Part shown: positions 25,842-34,912 of the stretch, piece by piece | How positions within the stretch are numbered: the stretch's first letter is position 1 | Layout: every line of letters starts with the position of its first letter | Origin: Streptomyces sp. NRRL B-1347 | Lineage (GTDB): Bacteria > Actinomycetota > Actinomycetes > Streptomycetales > Streptomycetaceae | NCBI RefSeq assembly: GCF_000720325.1 | Contig: NZ_JOJM01000012.1 | Span: 88,635 to 152,634, forward strand | DNA length: 64,000 nucleotides | Direction of reading: 5' to 3' | Position numbers and translations under genes: made by a program | The notes under the pieces: model-generated | Seen by the model: the letters and a program-made list of their open reading frames with translations, nothing else | Database searches by the model: none | What the model was told of the DNA's origin: nothing

Positions 25842-27170
25842 TCATGCCCTGTACACCACCCGGCCGGGCAGCTCCCTGCCGTCGACGCGGGCCCACAGCC
25901 GAAGCCCGGCGAGCACCTGGCCCCTGCGCCCGCCCGCGTCCAGGGGGATGTCGTTGCCGCCGGTGCGGCGGCGGGCCTCGCGATACGTCGGGGCGAGGAC
26001 CTGCACGGCGACGTCGGCGCCGCTGTCCCGCACCCGGCGCCGCAGTTCAAGGACCATCCGCTGGGACGCCTCGGCGACCCCCGCCCACCAGCTGCCGGGC
26101 GCGGCCGGAGGCAGATGAAGCACCGAGCACAGCGCCTCGTCCACCGCGAGCGCGGCTCGCAGCTCCTCCGGAGAGCCCGGCGGCTGCCGGGCCAGGCGCC
26201 CGATCCGCTGGGCGAGCTCAAGGCGGTAGGCGTCGCGGTGCTCGGTGTCGCCCAGCGGGACCACGCCCCGGTGCACGACGCCCTCCAGACAGTGGTGCAA
26301 CTGGCCGTCCAGCGAGGCGAGTCCGGTCACCCAACCGGCGAGGACGACACAGACGGCCAGCGGCGACCGCAGATGACGCGCGGTCGCGCCGTGGTCGCCG
26401 CCCGCGGCGGTCACCGCCCAGTCCGCCAGGGCCCCTGCCGCACCGAGGCGCACCCCGGTGACGCCCGCACGGGGCAGCGGCGGCAGGAGGACCTCGACGC
26501 CGTCGAGCGCCTGCCACTCGTCCCACCGCTCCTCGGTCGCGACCCGCGCCGCCACCGCGAGGCGCTCCGCCCGCGCGCGCCACCGCGTCGCGTACGCGTG
26601 CGGCAGACGCAGCAGCGTCAACTGGAACCAGCACCACAGCGCGGCCGTCCCGTCGGCCTCAGGCACGGCCAGCGGGCCAAGGAAGGTGGCGCACTCCTGG
26701 CTCCGCGTCAGCTCCGCGGCCAGCGCGGCCAGCTCGGGGTCGGCGACGGGGGAGGGCCGCCCGGGCGGCTGCGCGGGCACGGGCTCCGGGGGCACGGGCT
26801 CCGGGGGCACGGGCTCTGGGGGCACCGGCGTGACCGGCTCCCGCACGACCGGCTCCCGCGTGGCCGGTACGGACGTGCCCATCGGCGGGGTGCTCTCATC
26901 GGCTGCGGATCCGGCCGCCTCGGAGGCGGCGGGGGGCGTGCCGGACTCCGTCCCCGGCTCCGTCCCCGGCGCTGTCTCCGGCGGCGCGCCGCCCGGTGCC
27001 AGCGCCGCCGCCACCTCCGCGAGCGCCGCCCGGCACTCGGTCGCGCCCGCGTCGTCGGGCAGCGCCTCCAGGGCCACGCCCAACGCGGACCGCAGCCCCT
27101 CCAGATGGGCGCGCGCCAGCGCCGCGAGGTGCGAGTCCGGCAGCCGGCTGAGCCTGCGCAGCGCGTCCAC
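25842..27170 (-). CDS. Unknown protein with proline-rich linker
   Basis: About 442 aa from GTG 27170, which lies only a few bases after the stop of the Hsp70-like gene, so translation is coupled. Residues 1-60 form helices (LRRLSRLPDSHLAALARAHL). A low-complexity segment (~65-145) carries GT/E/P repeats and three copies of PEPVP. The C-terminal ~290 residues are helical, rich in Ala, Leu and Trp (CATFLGPLAVPEADGTAALW, EERWDEWQALDGVEVLLPPL, RSPLAVCVVLAGWVTGLASL). No catalytic motif, signal peptide or clear membrane helix. I do not recognise the family. Its fixed place between the Hsp70-like and kinase-like genes suggests it is an adaptor or effector of the block. Confidence 0.75.
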   Translation of the reverse strand: MDALRRLSRLPDSHLAALARAHLEGLRSALGVALEALPDDAGATECRAALAEVAAALAPGGAPPETAPGTEPGTESGTPPAASEAAGSAADESTPPMGTSVPATREPVVREPVTPVPPEPVPPEPVPPEPVPAQPPGRPSPVADPELAALAAELTRSQECATFLGPLAVPEADGTAALWCWFQLTLLRLPHAYATRWRARAERLAVAARVATEERWDEWQALDGVEVLLPPLPRAGVTGVRLGAAGALADWAVTAAGGDHGATARHLRSPLAVCVVLAGWVTGLASLDGQLHHCLEGVVHRGVVPLGDTEHRDAYRLELAQRIGRLARQPPGSPEELRAALAVDEALCSVLHLPPAAPGSWWAGVAEASQRMVLELRRRVRDSGADVAVQVLAPTYREARRRTGGNDIPLDAGGRRGQVLAGLRLWARVDGRELPGRVVYRA

Positions 27171-27175
27171 GGCGG

Positions 27176-30100
27176 TCAGTGCCCGCCGTTGAACGGATCG
27201 CGCTCGGCGATGTACGAGGCCTTCGTGTCGCTCATGTCCACCCGGAACACCGAACCCGGCGCGCCCCACATCCCGGCGAGCGAGTCGGCCCGCCAGTACG
27301 GCACCGGCTCCCGGTGCACCCGCAGCAGCCCCTGCTCGTCGAGCGTGGCCACATACGTCACTCCTTGCTCGGCCTCCACGCTTTCCGTGCCGTACGCCGG
27401 CTCCGTGCCGCTCCGCTCGGGCACGGACACGACGCCGAGCAGGTCCCACTTCCGGTCGGGCTCGCCGGGATAGCGCAGGTAGAACGACCAGCCGTCGTGC
27501 GGCGGCGAGCCGATCGGCCCGCTCGTCATGCCCCGCACCGCCCGCGCGTTCGGCCCCGCGCCCCGCACCCGGAACACCTCGTTGAAGCGCGGCGCCTCGG
27601 CCGCCGCCGCGGCGGGGCGGCGCGGGTCCTGCGGCAGGCTGAAGACGACCACGCCCGTGTCCGGCCGGTCCCCCGCCACCCGGTTGTCGGCGACGATCTC
27701 GATCGGCACCCACTGGCCGCCGGGGCCGCCGCCGAGGTCGATCTGGACCGGGGCCGGGCCGTCCACCTCGTACTGCGGCGCGCCGCGCGCGAGGTGCACC
27801 GCCAGGTCGAGATCGGCGTTCACCTCCACCTGGAACTGCGCCTCCCGTGTCCACTGCGCCATGTTCAGCGTGAAGCCGGGCTCTTCGAGGCGGACCCAGG
27901 CGTCCGGGTCGAAGGCGCCCCACTCCTTCCAGCCGGTGCCGATGTTGCGGTGGATGCGCAGACTCGCGGGCAGGCTCTGCCACTTGCTGCGCACCGCCCA
28001 GGTGCCGCCGGGGCCGATGGGACTCAGCCGCGCGCCGACCCTCAGCAGGGCGTGCGTGGGGTCGTTGGCCGCCAGCTGGTACGTCGGCCCGAAGTCGCAC
28101 GGCAGGTAGTAGCTGAGGTTGTCCACCTCGATGCGCAGCACGTAGCGGCCGCGGCCCAGGACGCCCTGGGCGTTGCGCACGGTGTGCGCGAACCGGCGGA
28201 CGTGGTGGCCCCAGCAGGCCCCGATGGACGTCGCCTTCTTGCCGTACTCCTCCTCCACGGCGACGCCCGCGGGGTTCCACCGCACCTCGCTCTCCTGGCG
28301 CAGCCGCCGCTCCAGGGTGTGCCGCACCAGCGGCATCCGGCTGCTCTTGCCGGTGAGGAAGGTCCGGTCGAGCTCGCTGGCCGTCACGATGTTCTTCGTG
28401 AGGGCGACCACGAGATCCATGATCTCCTTGAGGTCCGGCGCGAGGAGTTCCGCGAACGTCGCGGCGTCGAGCACCGGCGTCCACGCCGCGGGCGCGCCCG
28501 CCGCCCCGAGCCGTCCCAGGAGCACCTCAAGCGTCTCCGGCAGCGGCTGATACGCGGACTCGCCCGCGCCGAGCCGGAACTTGGCGTCCTCGGCGAGCTC
28601 CCACAGCAGCCAGAACGTCTGCTCCGCGTCCTCCCGGGACGCGGTGACCACGGTGTCGGCGCTCCAGCGCGTCGGCACCACGCGGTCCACCAGATCCGCC
28701 GGATACCCCTCGATCTCCGGGTCGCGGTCGAGCAGGGTGCGCGGCACATAGCGGCCGTCGACGGCGTACGGGTCCTTCAGCGAGCCCACGACGTGCTCGA
28801 ACCGCTCCGGCTGACCGGTGAGCAGATGGTCGGCGAAGGCCGCCTTGTACCAGCGGAAGAGCCGCAGCGTCATCAGGTCGCCGCCCAGCTGGAGGTGCCC
28901 GGTGGAGCCGAGCAGCGTGGGCGTGAGGACGTACAGGCGGCCGGTGAAGCGGGGGTCCTGGCCCGGCACCGGGTCGGGCGTCGCGTCCTTGAGGCGCAGA
29001 TTGATCAGGGCGAGGTCCGTGGTGCCGCCGCCGATGTCGATGACCAGGACGTTCTGCTGCCAGGCACGGTCCGTGCCGGGCAGCGGGCGGCAGCGTGCCC
29101 GGAACGCCTCGACACCGGCGACGAAGTCGCCGCCGAAGTCCCGCATGATGAAGAAGAGCGCGGCCGCCACCGCCTCGTCGAACTGGGTGTCCACCAGCGT
29201 GACGCCGAGCCCGTCGCCCGCCCCGCCGGCCCCCGCGCCGACCAGCTCCCGCAGCCTGCGGCGCACCCCGGGCGGCGCCACCGTCGGGTACGTCATGACG
29301 ACGTGGTCGAGCCGGCCCTGGTGGAATTCCTTGGGGTTGGCGGCGAGGTATTCGTCGGCCTGGTCGAGCAGATAGCGCAGGCCCTCGCGGATCAGGTCGT
29401 CGGCTGTGAACGGCGCCAGGCCCGGCATCTCGTGGTCGCGGCCCAGGTACTGCTTGACCCCGCGGTACGACTGGGCCCCGCCCATGGGCAGTCCGCCCAC
29501 CGGGATCCGCTCCTGGCCCATCCGCACCCGCAGCTCCGGGCTCGTGGCGACCACCTCGATGCGGCTGGCGAGCTCCGTGCCGCCCGCCTGGTCGAGGTCG
29601 ACGGAGAACAGCCGGAGCACGTCCAGCGGCAGCTCGTCGAAGGCCCGGTGGTAGCACCGGTGCAGCAGCGGAGTCGCCGCCCGGCGCAGCTGTTCGTCCC
29701 GGGAGGCGATCCGCAGTTCGAGCGCGGTGTACAGCGCGTGCACCCAGCCGTCGCCGCCGTACCCGCTCTCCAGGGCGTCCGCGAGCGCCTGCCCGCCGCC
29801 CGCCTCGGTGCGCGGGGCGTCGCCGTCCGTGAGGTACTGCCGCGCGACGTCGGTGAGCAGCTCGCGCCACTGTGCCCGCTCGCCCGCGCACGCGTCCGGA
29901 TTGGCGAGCAGCTGCCTGAGCTCCTTGCGCAGCCGCCCCTCCTGGTACCGCGACATGGCGCGCACGTCGAGCTGGCGCATGTCGTGGACGGTGACCGTGG
30001 AGTTCGTCGTGCCGAAGTCCACCGCGGCGAAGCCGAAGTGGCGCACGGCGCCCTCTGGGACCCGGCGTACTCCAGGGCGGCCGGGTGCGGCAGCGGTGGG

Positions 30101-30724
30101 CTCGGCGGCCGCGGCCGCCCGGGGCGCGTCGCGGGAAGCGCTGGGCGGGGCGGACGCGTGGGCGCGCCCGGTGGGCCCGCCGGCCGGGGTCCGCGACCAC
30201 AGATTGGCGTCGTACCACTGTCCGGAGCCGGAGCTGGAACTCGGCGTCGGAGCGGACTGGAAGGTCGGTGGGACTGGTGGGACCGGCGGGACCGGTGGAG
30301 CCATGGCCATGTCCAGACGCAGTGTGGTGGAGACCTCGGTCGTGGCGTGGATGGTGCCGACGGGGCGCCCCGTGACCGGGTTGAGTTCGTGGTGCGTGAA
30401 GCGGACGACCAGCGGTAGCACGGTCTGGTCGAGGCGCTCGGCCAACGCCACGGCACCGCGCGCCCGCACGGTCGTCGGCGCCCTGACCACCTGGCCCTCC
30501 ACGGAGCGGAACGCGCCGTCGAGCGCGGTGCCGTCGAGCACGGGAAGGGCCGGGTCCGTGCGCAGCACCTCGGCCTTGCTGACGATGACACCGCCGCCGG
30601 TCGGCCGCAGCTCCACGTCGGGCAGCTGGACCGCCGACAGCGGGCCGAGCAGGGTGAATCCGCCGCCGTGGGCGTCCGCCACACAGGACGGCCCCGAGGT
30701 TACGAAACGGGCGTGCAGTCCCAT
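27176..30724 (-). CDS. Very large Hsp70/actin-fold ATPase
   Basis: A 1182-aa protein, almost twice the length of DnaK. The actin-type ATPase signature is clear: phosphate-1 loop AAVDFGTTNSTVTV (Asp236) and phosphate-2 loop VLVIDIGGGTTDLALI (Asp563), with TGKSSRMPLVRHTLERRL as the adenosine loop. Residues 1-230 are an extra domain: a beta-rich module (VQLPDVELRPTGGGVIVSKA) and a Pro/Ser/Gly linker with PPVPPVPPVPP. Insertions separate the two phosphate loops (327 residues instead of ~185), and ~370 residues after the ATPase are unlike a DnaK substrate-binding domain. ATG 30724 follows GGAGACGCC and lies 14 bases after the GTPase gene. No DnaJ or GrpE nearby, so an NTP-driven switch rather than a housekeeping chaperone is inferred. 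Confidence 0.9.
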   Translation of the reverse strand: MGLHARFVTSGPSCVADAHGGGFTLLGPLSAVQLPDVELRPTGGGVIVSKAEVLRTDPALPVLDGTALDGAFRSVEGQVVRAPTTVRARGAVALAERLDQTVLPLVVRFTHHELNPVTGRPVGTIHATTEVSTTLRLDMAMAPPVPPVPPVPPTFQSAPTPSSSSGSGQWYDANLWSRTPAGGPTGRAHASAPPSASRDAPRAAAAAEPTAAAPGRPGVRRVPEGAVRHFGFAAVDFGTTNSTVTVHDMRQLDVRAMSRYQEGRLRKELRQLLANPDACAGERAQWRELLTDVARQYLTDGDAPRTEAGGGQALADALESGYGGDGWVHALYTALELRIASRDEQLRRAATPLLHRCYHRAFDELPLDVLRLFSVDLDQAGGTELASRIEVVATSPELRVRMGQERIPVGGLPMGGAQSYRGVKQYLGRDHEMPGLAPFTADDLIREGLRYLLDQADEYLAANPKEFHQGRLDHVVMTYPTVAPPGVRRRLRELVGAGAGGAGDGLGVTLVDTQFDEAVAAALFFIMRDFGGDFVAGVEAFRARCRPLPGTDRAWQQNVLVIDIGGGTTDLALINLRLKDATPDPVPGQDPRFTGRLYVLTPTLLGSTGHLQLGGDLMTLRLFRWYKAAFADHLLTGQPERFEHVVGSLKDPYAVDGRYVPRTLLDRDPEIEGYPADLVDRVVPTRWSADTVVTASREDAEQTFWLLWELAEDAKFRLGAGESAYQPLPETLEVLLGRLGAAGAPAAWTPVLDAATFAELLAPDLKEIMDLVVALTKNIVTASELDRTFLTGKSSRMPLVRHTLERRLRQESEVRWNPAGVAVEEEYGKKATSIGACWGHHVRRFAHTVRNAQGVLGRGRYVLRIEVDNLSYYLPCDFGPTYQLAANDPTHALLRVGARLSPIGPGGTWAVRSKWQSLPASLRIHRNIGTGWKEWGAFDPDAWVRLEEPGFTLNMAQWTREAQFQVEVNADLDLAVHLARGAPQYEVDGPAPVQIDLGGGPGGQWVPIEIVADNRVAGDRPDTGVVVFSLPQDPRRPAAAAAEAPRFNEVFRVRGAGPNARAVRGMTSGPIGSPPHDGWSFYLRYPGEPDRKWDLLGVVSVPERSGTEPAYGTESVEAEQGVTYVATLDEQGLLRVHREPVPYWRADSLAGMWGAPGSVFRVDMSDTKASYIAERDPFNGGH

Positions 30725-30738
30725 GGCGTCTCCGTGGG

Positions 30739-33390
30739 TCAGGCCTTGCGCGGGGCGGTGGGCGGCGTGGCGAGGCTCTTGACGGTGGACGTCCGCGTAC
30801 CGCGGGCCGCGCCGGGGTGCGCGGACGGCCGGGGCAGCGGCATCGCTTCCAGGCGCGCGGCCAGGTCGAGGGGTGCGGCGCCCTGGGCCGCGCCGTCGGC
30901 CCGAAGGCCGGACAGGAGCAGCTCGGGCGTGTCGGTGGCGTTCACGAACCGCTCGCCCTGTGCCAGGGCCTTGCCCGCCTGCCGCGCGAACTCCGCCTGA
31001 TGGGCGGCCAGATGACCGTGCACCAGATCCACGAGGGCGGCGACCAGCTCGCGCCGCATCCGCACGACGTGCGCGACGTGGCGCTCCAGCGGGTCACGGT
31101 CCTCGGGCTGGTCCGGATGCCAGGGGAAACAGCGGTCGAGGCGCAGCGGGAAGCTGGCGTCCACGTCCGCCGGATCCGGCTGCGGGGGCACCGTCTGCCG
31201 CAGCTCCGCGCGGTACCACTCCGGGTTGGTTGTGGCGATCAGCGCGCCGAGCCGGTCCCGGCGCGGCGGCGGCAGCGCGCCGCGCCGCAGCTCCTCCGCG
31301 GTGATCTCGATCCAGCCGCGGCGCAGGTCCTCAAGCGTGTCGGCGTGGTCGTCGAGACGCGCCTCGTACGCGGCCCGGATCCGGTCGTGGACGAGGGTGA
31401 GGAGCGCCTCGTGGGACGCCCGGAACGCCACCAGGAGCTCCTCGGGACCATCCGGAATGCCCGGCGCCGGATCGCTCTCCGCGGCGGCGGGCTCCTGTGT
31501 GAAGAGGCCGAGGAGCGCCAGCTCGTCCTGCACGTGCTGGGCGAAGTCCGCGTCGCCCTCGGTGGCGTGCGGCGCCACGACCAGGTGCCGCTCCCGGTCC
31601 ACCGCCGCGAACAGCTCCTTCCACTGCGGCCACGCGGCGACCGCCGTCGCGGCCTCGTCGACCAGGTACCGGCGCAGCGCGTCGTCGCCGCGCGCCCCGT
31701 CCGTGGCCCGCTCCAGGACCAGCACCTCGCGCAGCGCGGCCAGCGCCTGCCGGGTGGCGTGCAGGGTCCGCTGGATCTCCTGGTACGCGGGCGGGTACTC
31801 CACTCCCGGGTGCGCCGAGCGCTCCGCGGTGATCAGCGCGAGCCGGGCCCGGTCCACCGCTCCGGCCCGGCGGCGCACCGCGCTGCTCTTGAGGGTGCCG
31901 CCGTGCTCCCGGGCGTGCCCGGTGAGTTCACCGCGCAGCAGCCGCAGCCCGCCGTCGTGGGCGTACTCGCGCAGGGCCCGGATCAGCCCGCTGCCCGGGG
32001 CATCCGCTTCGAGCCGGTCGGCGACGCGCGCCCACAGGCCGGTCGGCACCGGTTGGCCGGTGCCGCTGCCCGCCTCGCGCACGTGGACGCGCGTCCCGTC
32101 CGCCCCCTCGCCGCCGAGGACGCCGGAGGCGCGCAGCGCGGCGAGACCCACCATGGGCGAAACCAGGATGAGCTGCTTGTGCTGCCCTGCGGGCAGCAGG
32201 GACTGCGAGGCCTCGACGATCGTGTCGAGTACCGCGGTGTCCGGCTGGCCCAGCAGCCGCCGCTCCGTCAGGCGCTCGTGCGCTCCCAGCAGCGCGGCCT
32301 CGAGCCCGGGCGCGTCATCGACCGGCAGCTGGTCGAAGCGGCCGCCCGCGACCAGGATGCTCTCCCGCAGCTCCTCGTCCGACCTGCGTTCCCGCCCATC
32401 CGCCGTGGGCTCGCGCAGCATGTCGAAGAAGTCCTGCTCACTGGCCACCGGCCCGCGCTGGGCGTTCATCAGGACCAGCACGGTGTGGATGTCACGCAGC
32501 TCGCGACGGCTCAGGAACCGGTCCCGCGCACCCGAGCTGGGGCTGTTCAGGCCGGGGAAGTCCATCAGCGTGAGCGCGCCCACGTCCCCCAGGTCCCACA
32601 CGGCGCGCGGTATCCGCACCCGCAGCTCGATCTTCCTGATCAGCGGTACGCACGCGGTGAGCACGTCGTCCGGGATCCGGCCGCCCGGCGCCACCGTGCC
32701 GCGCCTGTCCCAGCCGCCGCCCTGCTGTTGCGGCACGTCGGGCAGGGACATGGCCTGCTTGGCCTGCGCGTCGGACAGGTCGTAGCGCCGTCCGAGCAGC
32801 GGCGCGCCCTCTTCGTAGGCGGCGTGCAGGAGCAGGGTCTCCTTGGCCACCGCGCTCATCTTGGAGCCCTGCGCGGAACGGCCGTACCGGCGGCACCAGT
32901 CGATCAGCGGCTGCCACCCCTCGGAGCCCGGCCGCGCCGTACGCAGCTCGCCGAGCTCCCGCTCGCCCAGCCCTTCCAGGCCCGCAAGCTCCTGGAGCCT
33001 GCCGTGCAGATGCGTCATGAGCTCGGCCGTCTCGGGCGCCGTGCAGTAGACGACCGCGCGCTCCTGCAGCGTCGGCCCCGGCTCGCCGTCGCCCGACTGG
33101 TCGATGCGGATGGCCGTCACGTTGCCCGTGGTCGGCACATGGCTCACCGACAGCAGGCCCGGCATCCCGAGCAGCGCCTCGATCAACAGCGACTTGCCCG
33201 CGCTGAACTCGCCGACCACACCGATCGACAGCGGATCACGCGCCTCCCCCAGGAGATGGGCGACGCCCGAACGGAACTCTCCCCGACGGGAGGCGAGTGC
33301 GGTCTCGTCCGGATCGTGCGCCGGAGCGCGCTCCAGGGCTTCGAGCATGCCGACCGCCCACTGCGCGTACAAGTCCGTGCTGGCGCCCAT
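30739..33390 (-). CDS. Dynamin-like GTPase
   Basis: An 883-aa GTPase from ATG 33390, with GGGGGGAGG upstream; a GTG 33 bp earlier is less likely. The G domain shows G1 GEFSAGKS (60-67), a switch-I region around VPTTGNVTAI, and G3 LMDFPGLNSP (DFPG 277-280). The G4 position (ILVAGGRFDQL) is GRFD instead of N/TKxD, so nucleotide specificity may be relaxed. A ~150-residue insert separates G1 from G3. The rest is long helical bundle (ELLVAFRASHEALLTLVHDR, HVAHVVRMRRELVAALVDLV), as in bacterial dynamin-like proteins, without an obvious membrane helix. First gene of the four-gene - strand arm with Hsp70-like, unknown and kinase-like genes. Membrane remodelling or signalling by oligomerisation is family knowledge; the specific role is unknown. 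Confidence 0.9.
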   Translation of the reverse strand: MGASTDLYAQWAVGMLEALERAPAHDPDETALASRRGEFRSGVAHLLGEARDPLSIGVVGEFSAGKSLLIEALLGMPGLLSVSHVPTTGNVTAIRIDQSGDGEPGPTLQERAVVYCTAPETAELMTHLHGRLQELAGLEGLGERELGELRTARPGSEGWQPLIDWCRRYGRSAQGSKMSAVAKETLLLHAAYEEGAPLLGRRYDLSDAQAKQAMSLPDVPQQQGGGWDRRGTVAPGGRIPDDVLTACVPLIRKIELRVRIPRAVWDLGDVGALTLMDFPGLNSPSSGARDRFLSRRELRDIHTVLVLMNAQRGPVASEQDFFDMLREPTADGRERRSDEELRESILVAGGRFDQLPVDDAPGLEAALLGAHERLTERRLLGQPDTAVLDTIVEASQSLLPAGQHKQLILVSPMVGLAALRASGVLGGEGADGTRVHVREAGSGTGQPVPTGLWARVADRLEADAPGSGLIRALREYAHDGGLRLLRGELTGHAREHGGTLKSSAVRRRAGAVDRARLALITAERSAHPGVEYPPAYQEIQRTLHATRQALAALREVLVLERATDGARGDDALRRYLVDEAATAVAAWPQWKELFAAVDRERHLVVAPHATEGDADFAQHVQDELALLGLFTQEPAAAESDPAPGIPDGPEELLVAFRASHEALLTLVHDRIRAAYEARLDDHADTLEDLRRGWIEITAEELRRGALPPPRRDRLGALIATTNPEWYRAELRQTVPPQPDPADVDASFPLRLDRCFPWHPDQPEDRDPLERHVAHVVRMRRELVAALVDLVHGHLAAHQAEFARQAGKALAQGERFVNATDTPELLLSGLRADGAAQGAAPLDLAARLEAMPLPRPSAHPGAARGTRTSTVKSLATPPTAPRKA

Positions 33391-33580
33391 GACCGCGGAC
33401 CTCCCCCCTGCGCCGCCCCGCACGCGGTGCCACCGGCCCCCGGGACCGTGACAAACCGTCGCGGTCGGCGCTCAGGGCAATGTCCCGCGAAACGCCCCGC
33501 TTGGGCAACAGGATGTGCCAATTTCCCTGAATTCGCGCGGAGTTGTACTCAGTCGGACGTCCAGCTGGCACCCTCGGGCT

Positions 33581-34204
33581 ATGGCCACGCCGCGCCAGGG
33601 ACATCAGGGGGACCCCTACGCGCGGGACCCGGGGGAGTTCCAGATCCCGTACTCCTGGGTCCCCGAGCCGGACGCGCCCACCGGACGGCACGCGGACGGG
33701 CCGGGCCCCGGCCGCTCCGCCACCCCGCGCCGCCGTCGGCTACGGCGCGGAGCGCTCGTGGCCGTGCTCGCCCTGAGCACGTCCGCAGCCGCCGCGCTCA
33801 GCCAAGAGGCCCTCCCGAACGACACCCCCACCGGTACGCCGGTCAGCTGGGCCGACCTCGAAGTGGGTGACTGCGTGGCCGGACGCGCGGCCCGCGCCAC
33901 AGCGCTGCGCGTCGACTGCGACGAGGCCCACCACTTCGAGCTCTTCGCCACCGCCCCGCGCTACCGAGCCACCGCCTACCCCGGGGACGCCGTCGCCCAG
34001 GCCCACGCCCGACAGCGGTGCTCGCAGCGCTTCACCGCCGCCTACCTCGGCACGGAGGACGACCTGAGCTGGACCGCGGGCATCGTCAGCCGCTCGTCCT
34101 GGAGCGTGGGCCGCCCCGTCTTCTGCTACCTCATGGACCGCTCGAAGAGCGCGCTGTACGGCTCAGCCGTGACGGACGCCCCCGGCTTCTCCGACGTCGA
34201 CTGA
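33581..34204 (+). CDS. Septum-formation-family membrane protein
   Basis: About 207 aa from ATG 33581. An N-terminal Pro/Gly-rich cytoplasmic tail (~1-50) and a run of arginines (PRRRRLRRGALVAVLALSTS) mark a single membrane anchor. The outer domain has WADLEVGDCVAG, LRVDCDEAHHFELFATA, RQRCSQRFTAAY and GRPVFCYLMD: paired cysteines and the H-x-E pattern of the Septum_form family found widely in actinobacteria. Function of that family is poorly defined despite its name. No SD is visible. It is divergent from the dynamin-like GTPase gene (190 bp), and whether it belongs to that block is uncertain. Confidence 0.75.
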   Translation: MATPRQGHQGDPYARDPGEFQIPYSWVPEPDAPTGRHADGPGPGRSATPRRRRLRRGALVAVLALSTSAAAALSQEALPNDTPTGTPVSWADLEVGDCVAGRAARATALRVDCDEAHHFELFATAPRYRATAYPGDAVAQAHARQRCSQRFTAAYLGTEDDLSWTAGIVSRSSWSVGRPVFCYLMDRSKSALYGSAVTDAPGFSDVD

Positions 34205-34255
34205 CCGACCCGCCTCGGGTCCGAGCCATGGGACGTCGGTCCTCCGCGGGGCCGG

Positions 34256-34900
34256 TCAGGCCCGCAGATAGCGGATCACCGCGAGCACCCGACGGTTGTG
34301 GTCGTGCGACGCGGGTAGCCCCAACTTGTCGAAGACCGCCGCCACATGCTTCTCCACCGTGCCCGCCGACACCACGAGGGCCTGCGCGATCGCCGCGTTC
34401 GAACGGCCCTCCGCCATCAGCTTCAGCACCTGCCGCTCCCGCTCGGTCAACGGTGCCAGCTCCGCCGCCCGATGGCTCGCCCCCGCGAGCTGGGTGACGA
34501 CCTCCGGATCGAGCGCGGTGCCGCCCGCCGCCACGCGCTCCAGCGCGTCCGTGAACTCCGCGATGTTGGCGACCCGGTCCTTGAGCAGATAGCCGACCCC
34601 CGCCGAACCGTCCGCGAGCAGCCGCGTGGCGTACTTCGTCTCCACGTACTGGGAGAACAGCAGCACCCCCGTGCTCGGATACGTGCGGCGGATGTCGATG
34701 GCGGCCCGCAGGCCCTCGTCCGTGTGGGACGGCGGCATCCGGATGTCGACGACGGTGACGTCCGGCCGGTGCTCGGCCACCGCCGTGCGCAACGCGTCCG
34801 CGTCACCGACGGCGGCACACACCTCATGCCCCCGCTCCACGAGCATCTGGGCCAGCAATTCCCGCAGTACAGCGGCGTCCTCGGCGATCACGACACGCAT
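34256..34900 (-). CDS. NarL/LuxR-family response regulator
   Basis: A 214-aa response regulator. The receiver domain has the acidic pocket (E7, D8), phospho-acceptor Asp52 in VVDIRMPP and Lys107 in GYLLKD. The C-terminal LuxR HTH is ELAPLTERERQVLKLMAEGR...NAAIAQALVVSAGTVEKHVAAV. It is the last gene of a four-gene operon with ABC ATPase, permease and histidine kinase, and starts 12 bases after the kinase stop. By analogy with other Streptomyces sets of this form it should activate the exporter genes upstream; a palindrome at 38006-38025 is a possible binding site. Confidence 0.95.
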   Translation of the reverse strand: MRVVIAEDAAVLRELLAQMLVERGHEVCAAVGDADALRTAVAEHRPDVTVVDIRMPPSHTDEGLRAAIDIRRTYPSTGVLLFSQYVETKYATRLLADGSAGVGYLLKDRVANIAEFTDALERVAAGGTALDPEVVTQLAGASHRAAELAPLTERERQVLKLMAEGRSNAAIAQALVVSAGTVEKHVAAVFDKLGLPASHDHNRRVLAVIRYLRA

Positions 34901-34912
34901 GGTGGAATGCTC

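Noticed and set aside
26758..26826. Tandem repeat in the 442-aa protein gene as a mobile or regulatory repeat
   Set aside because: It is simply the coding sequence of the PEPVP-type linker, in frame and with normal codon use.
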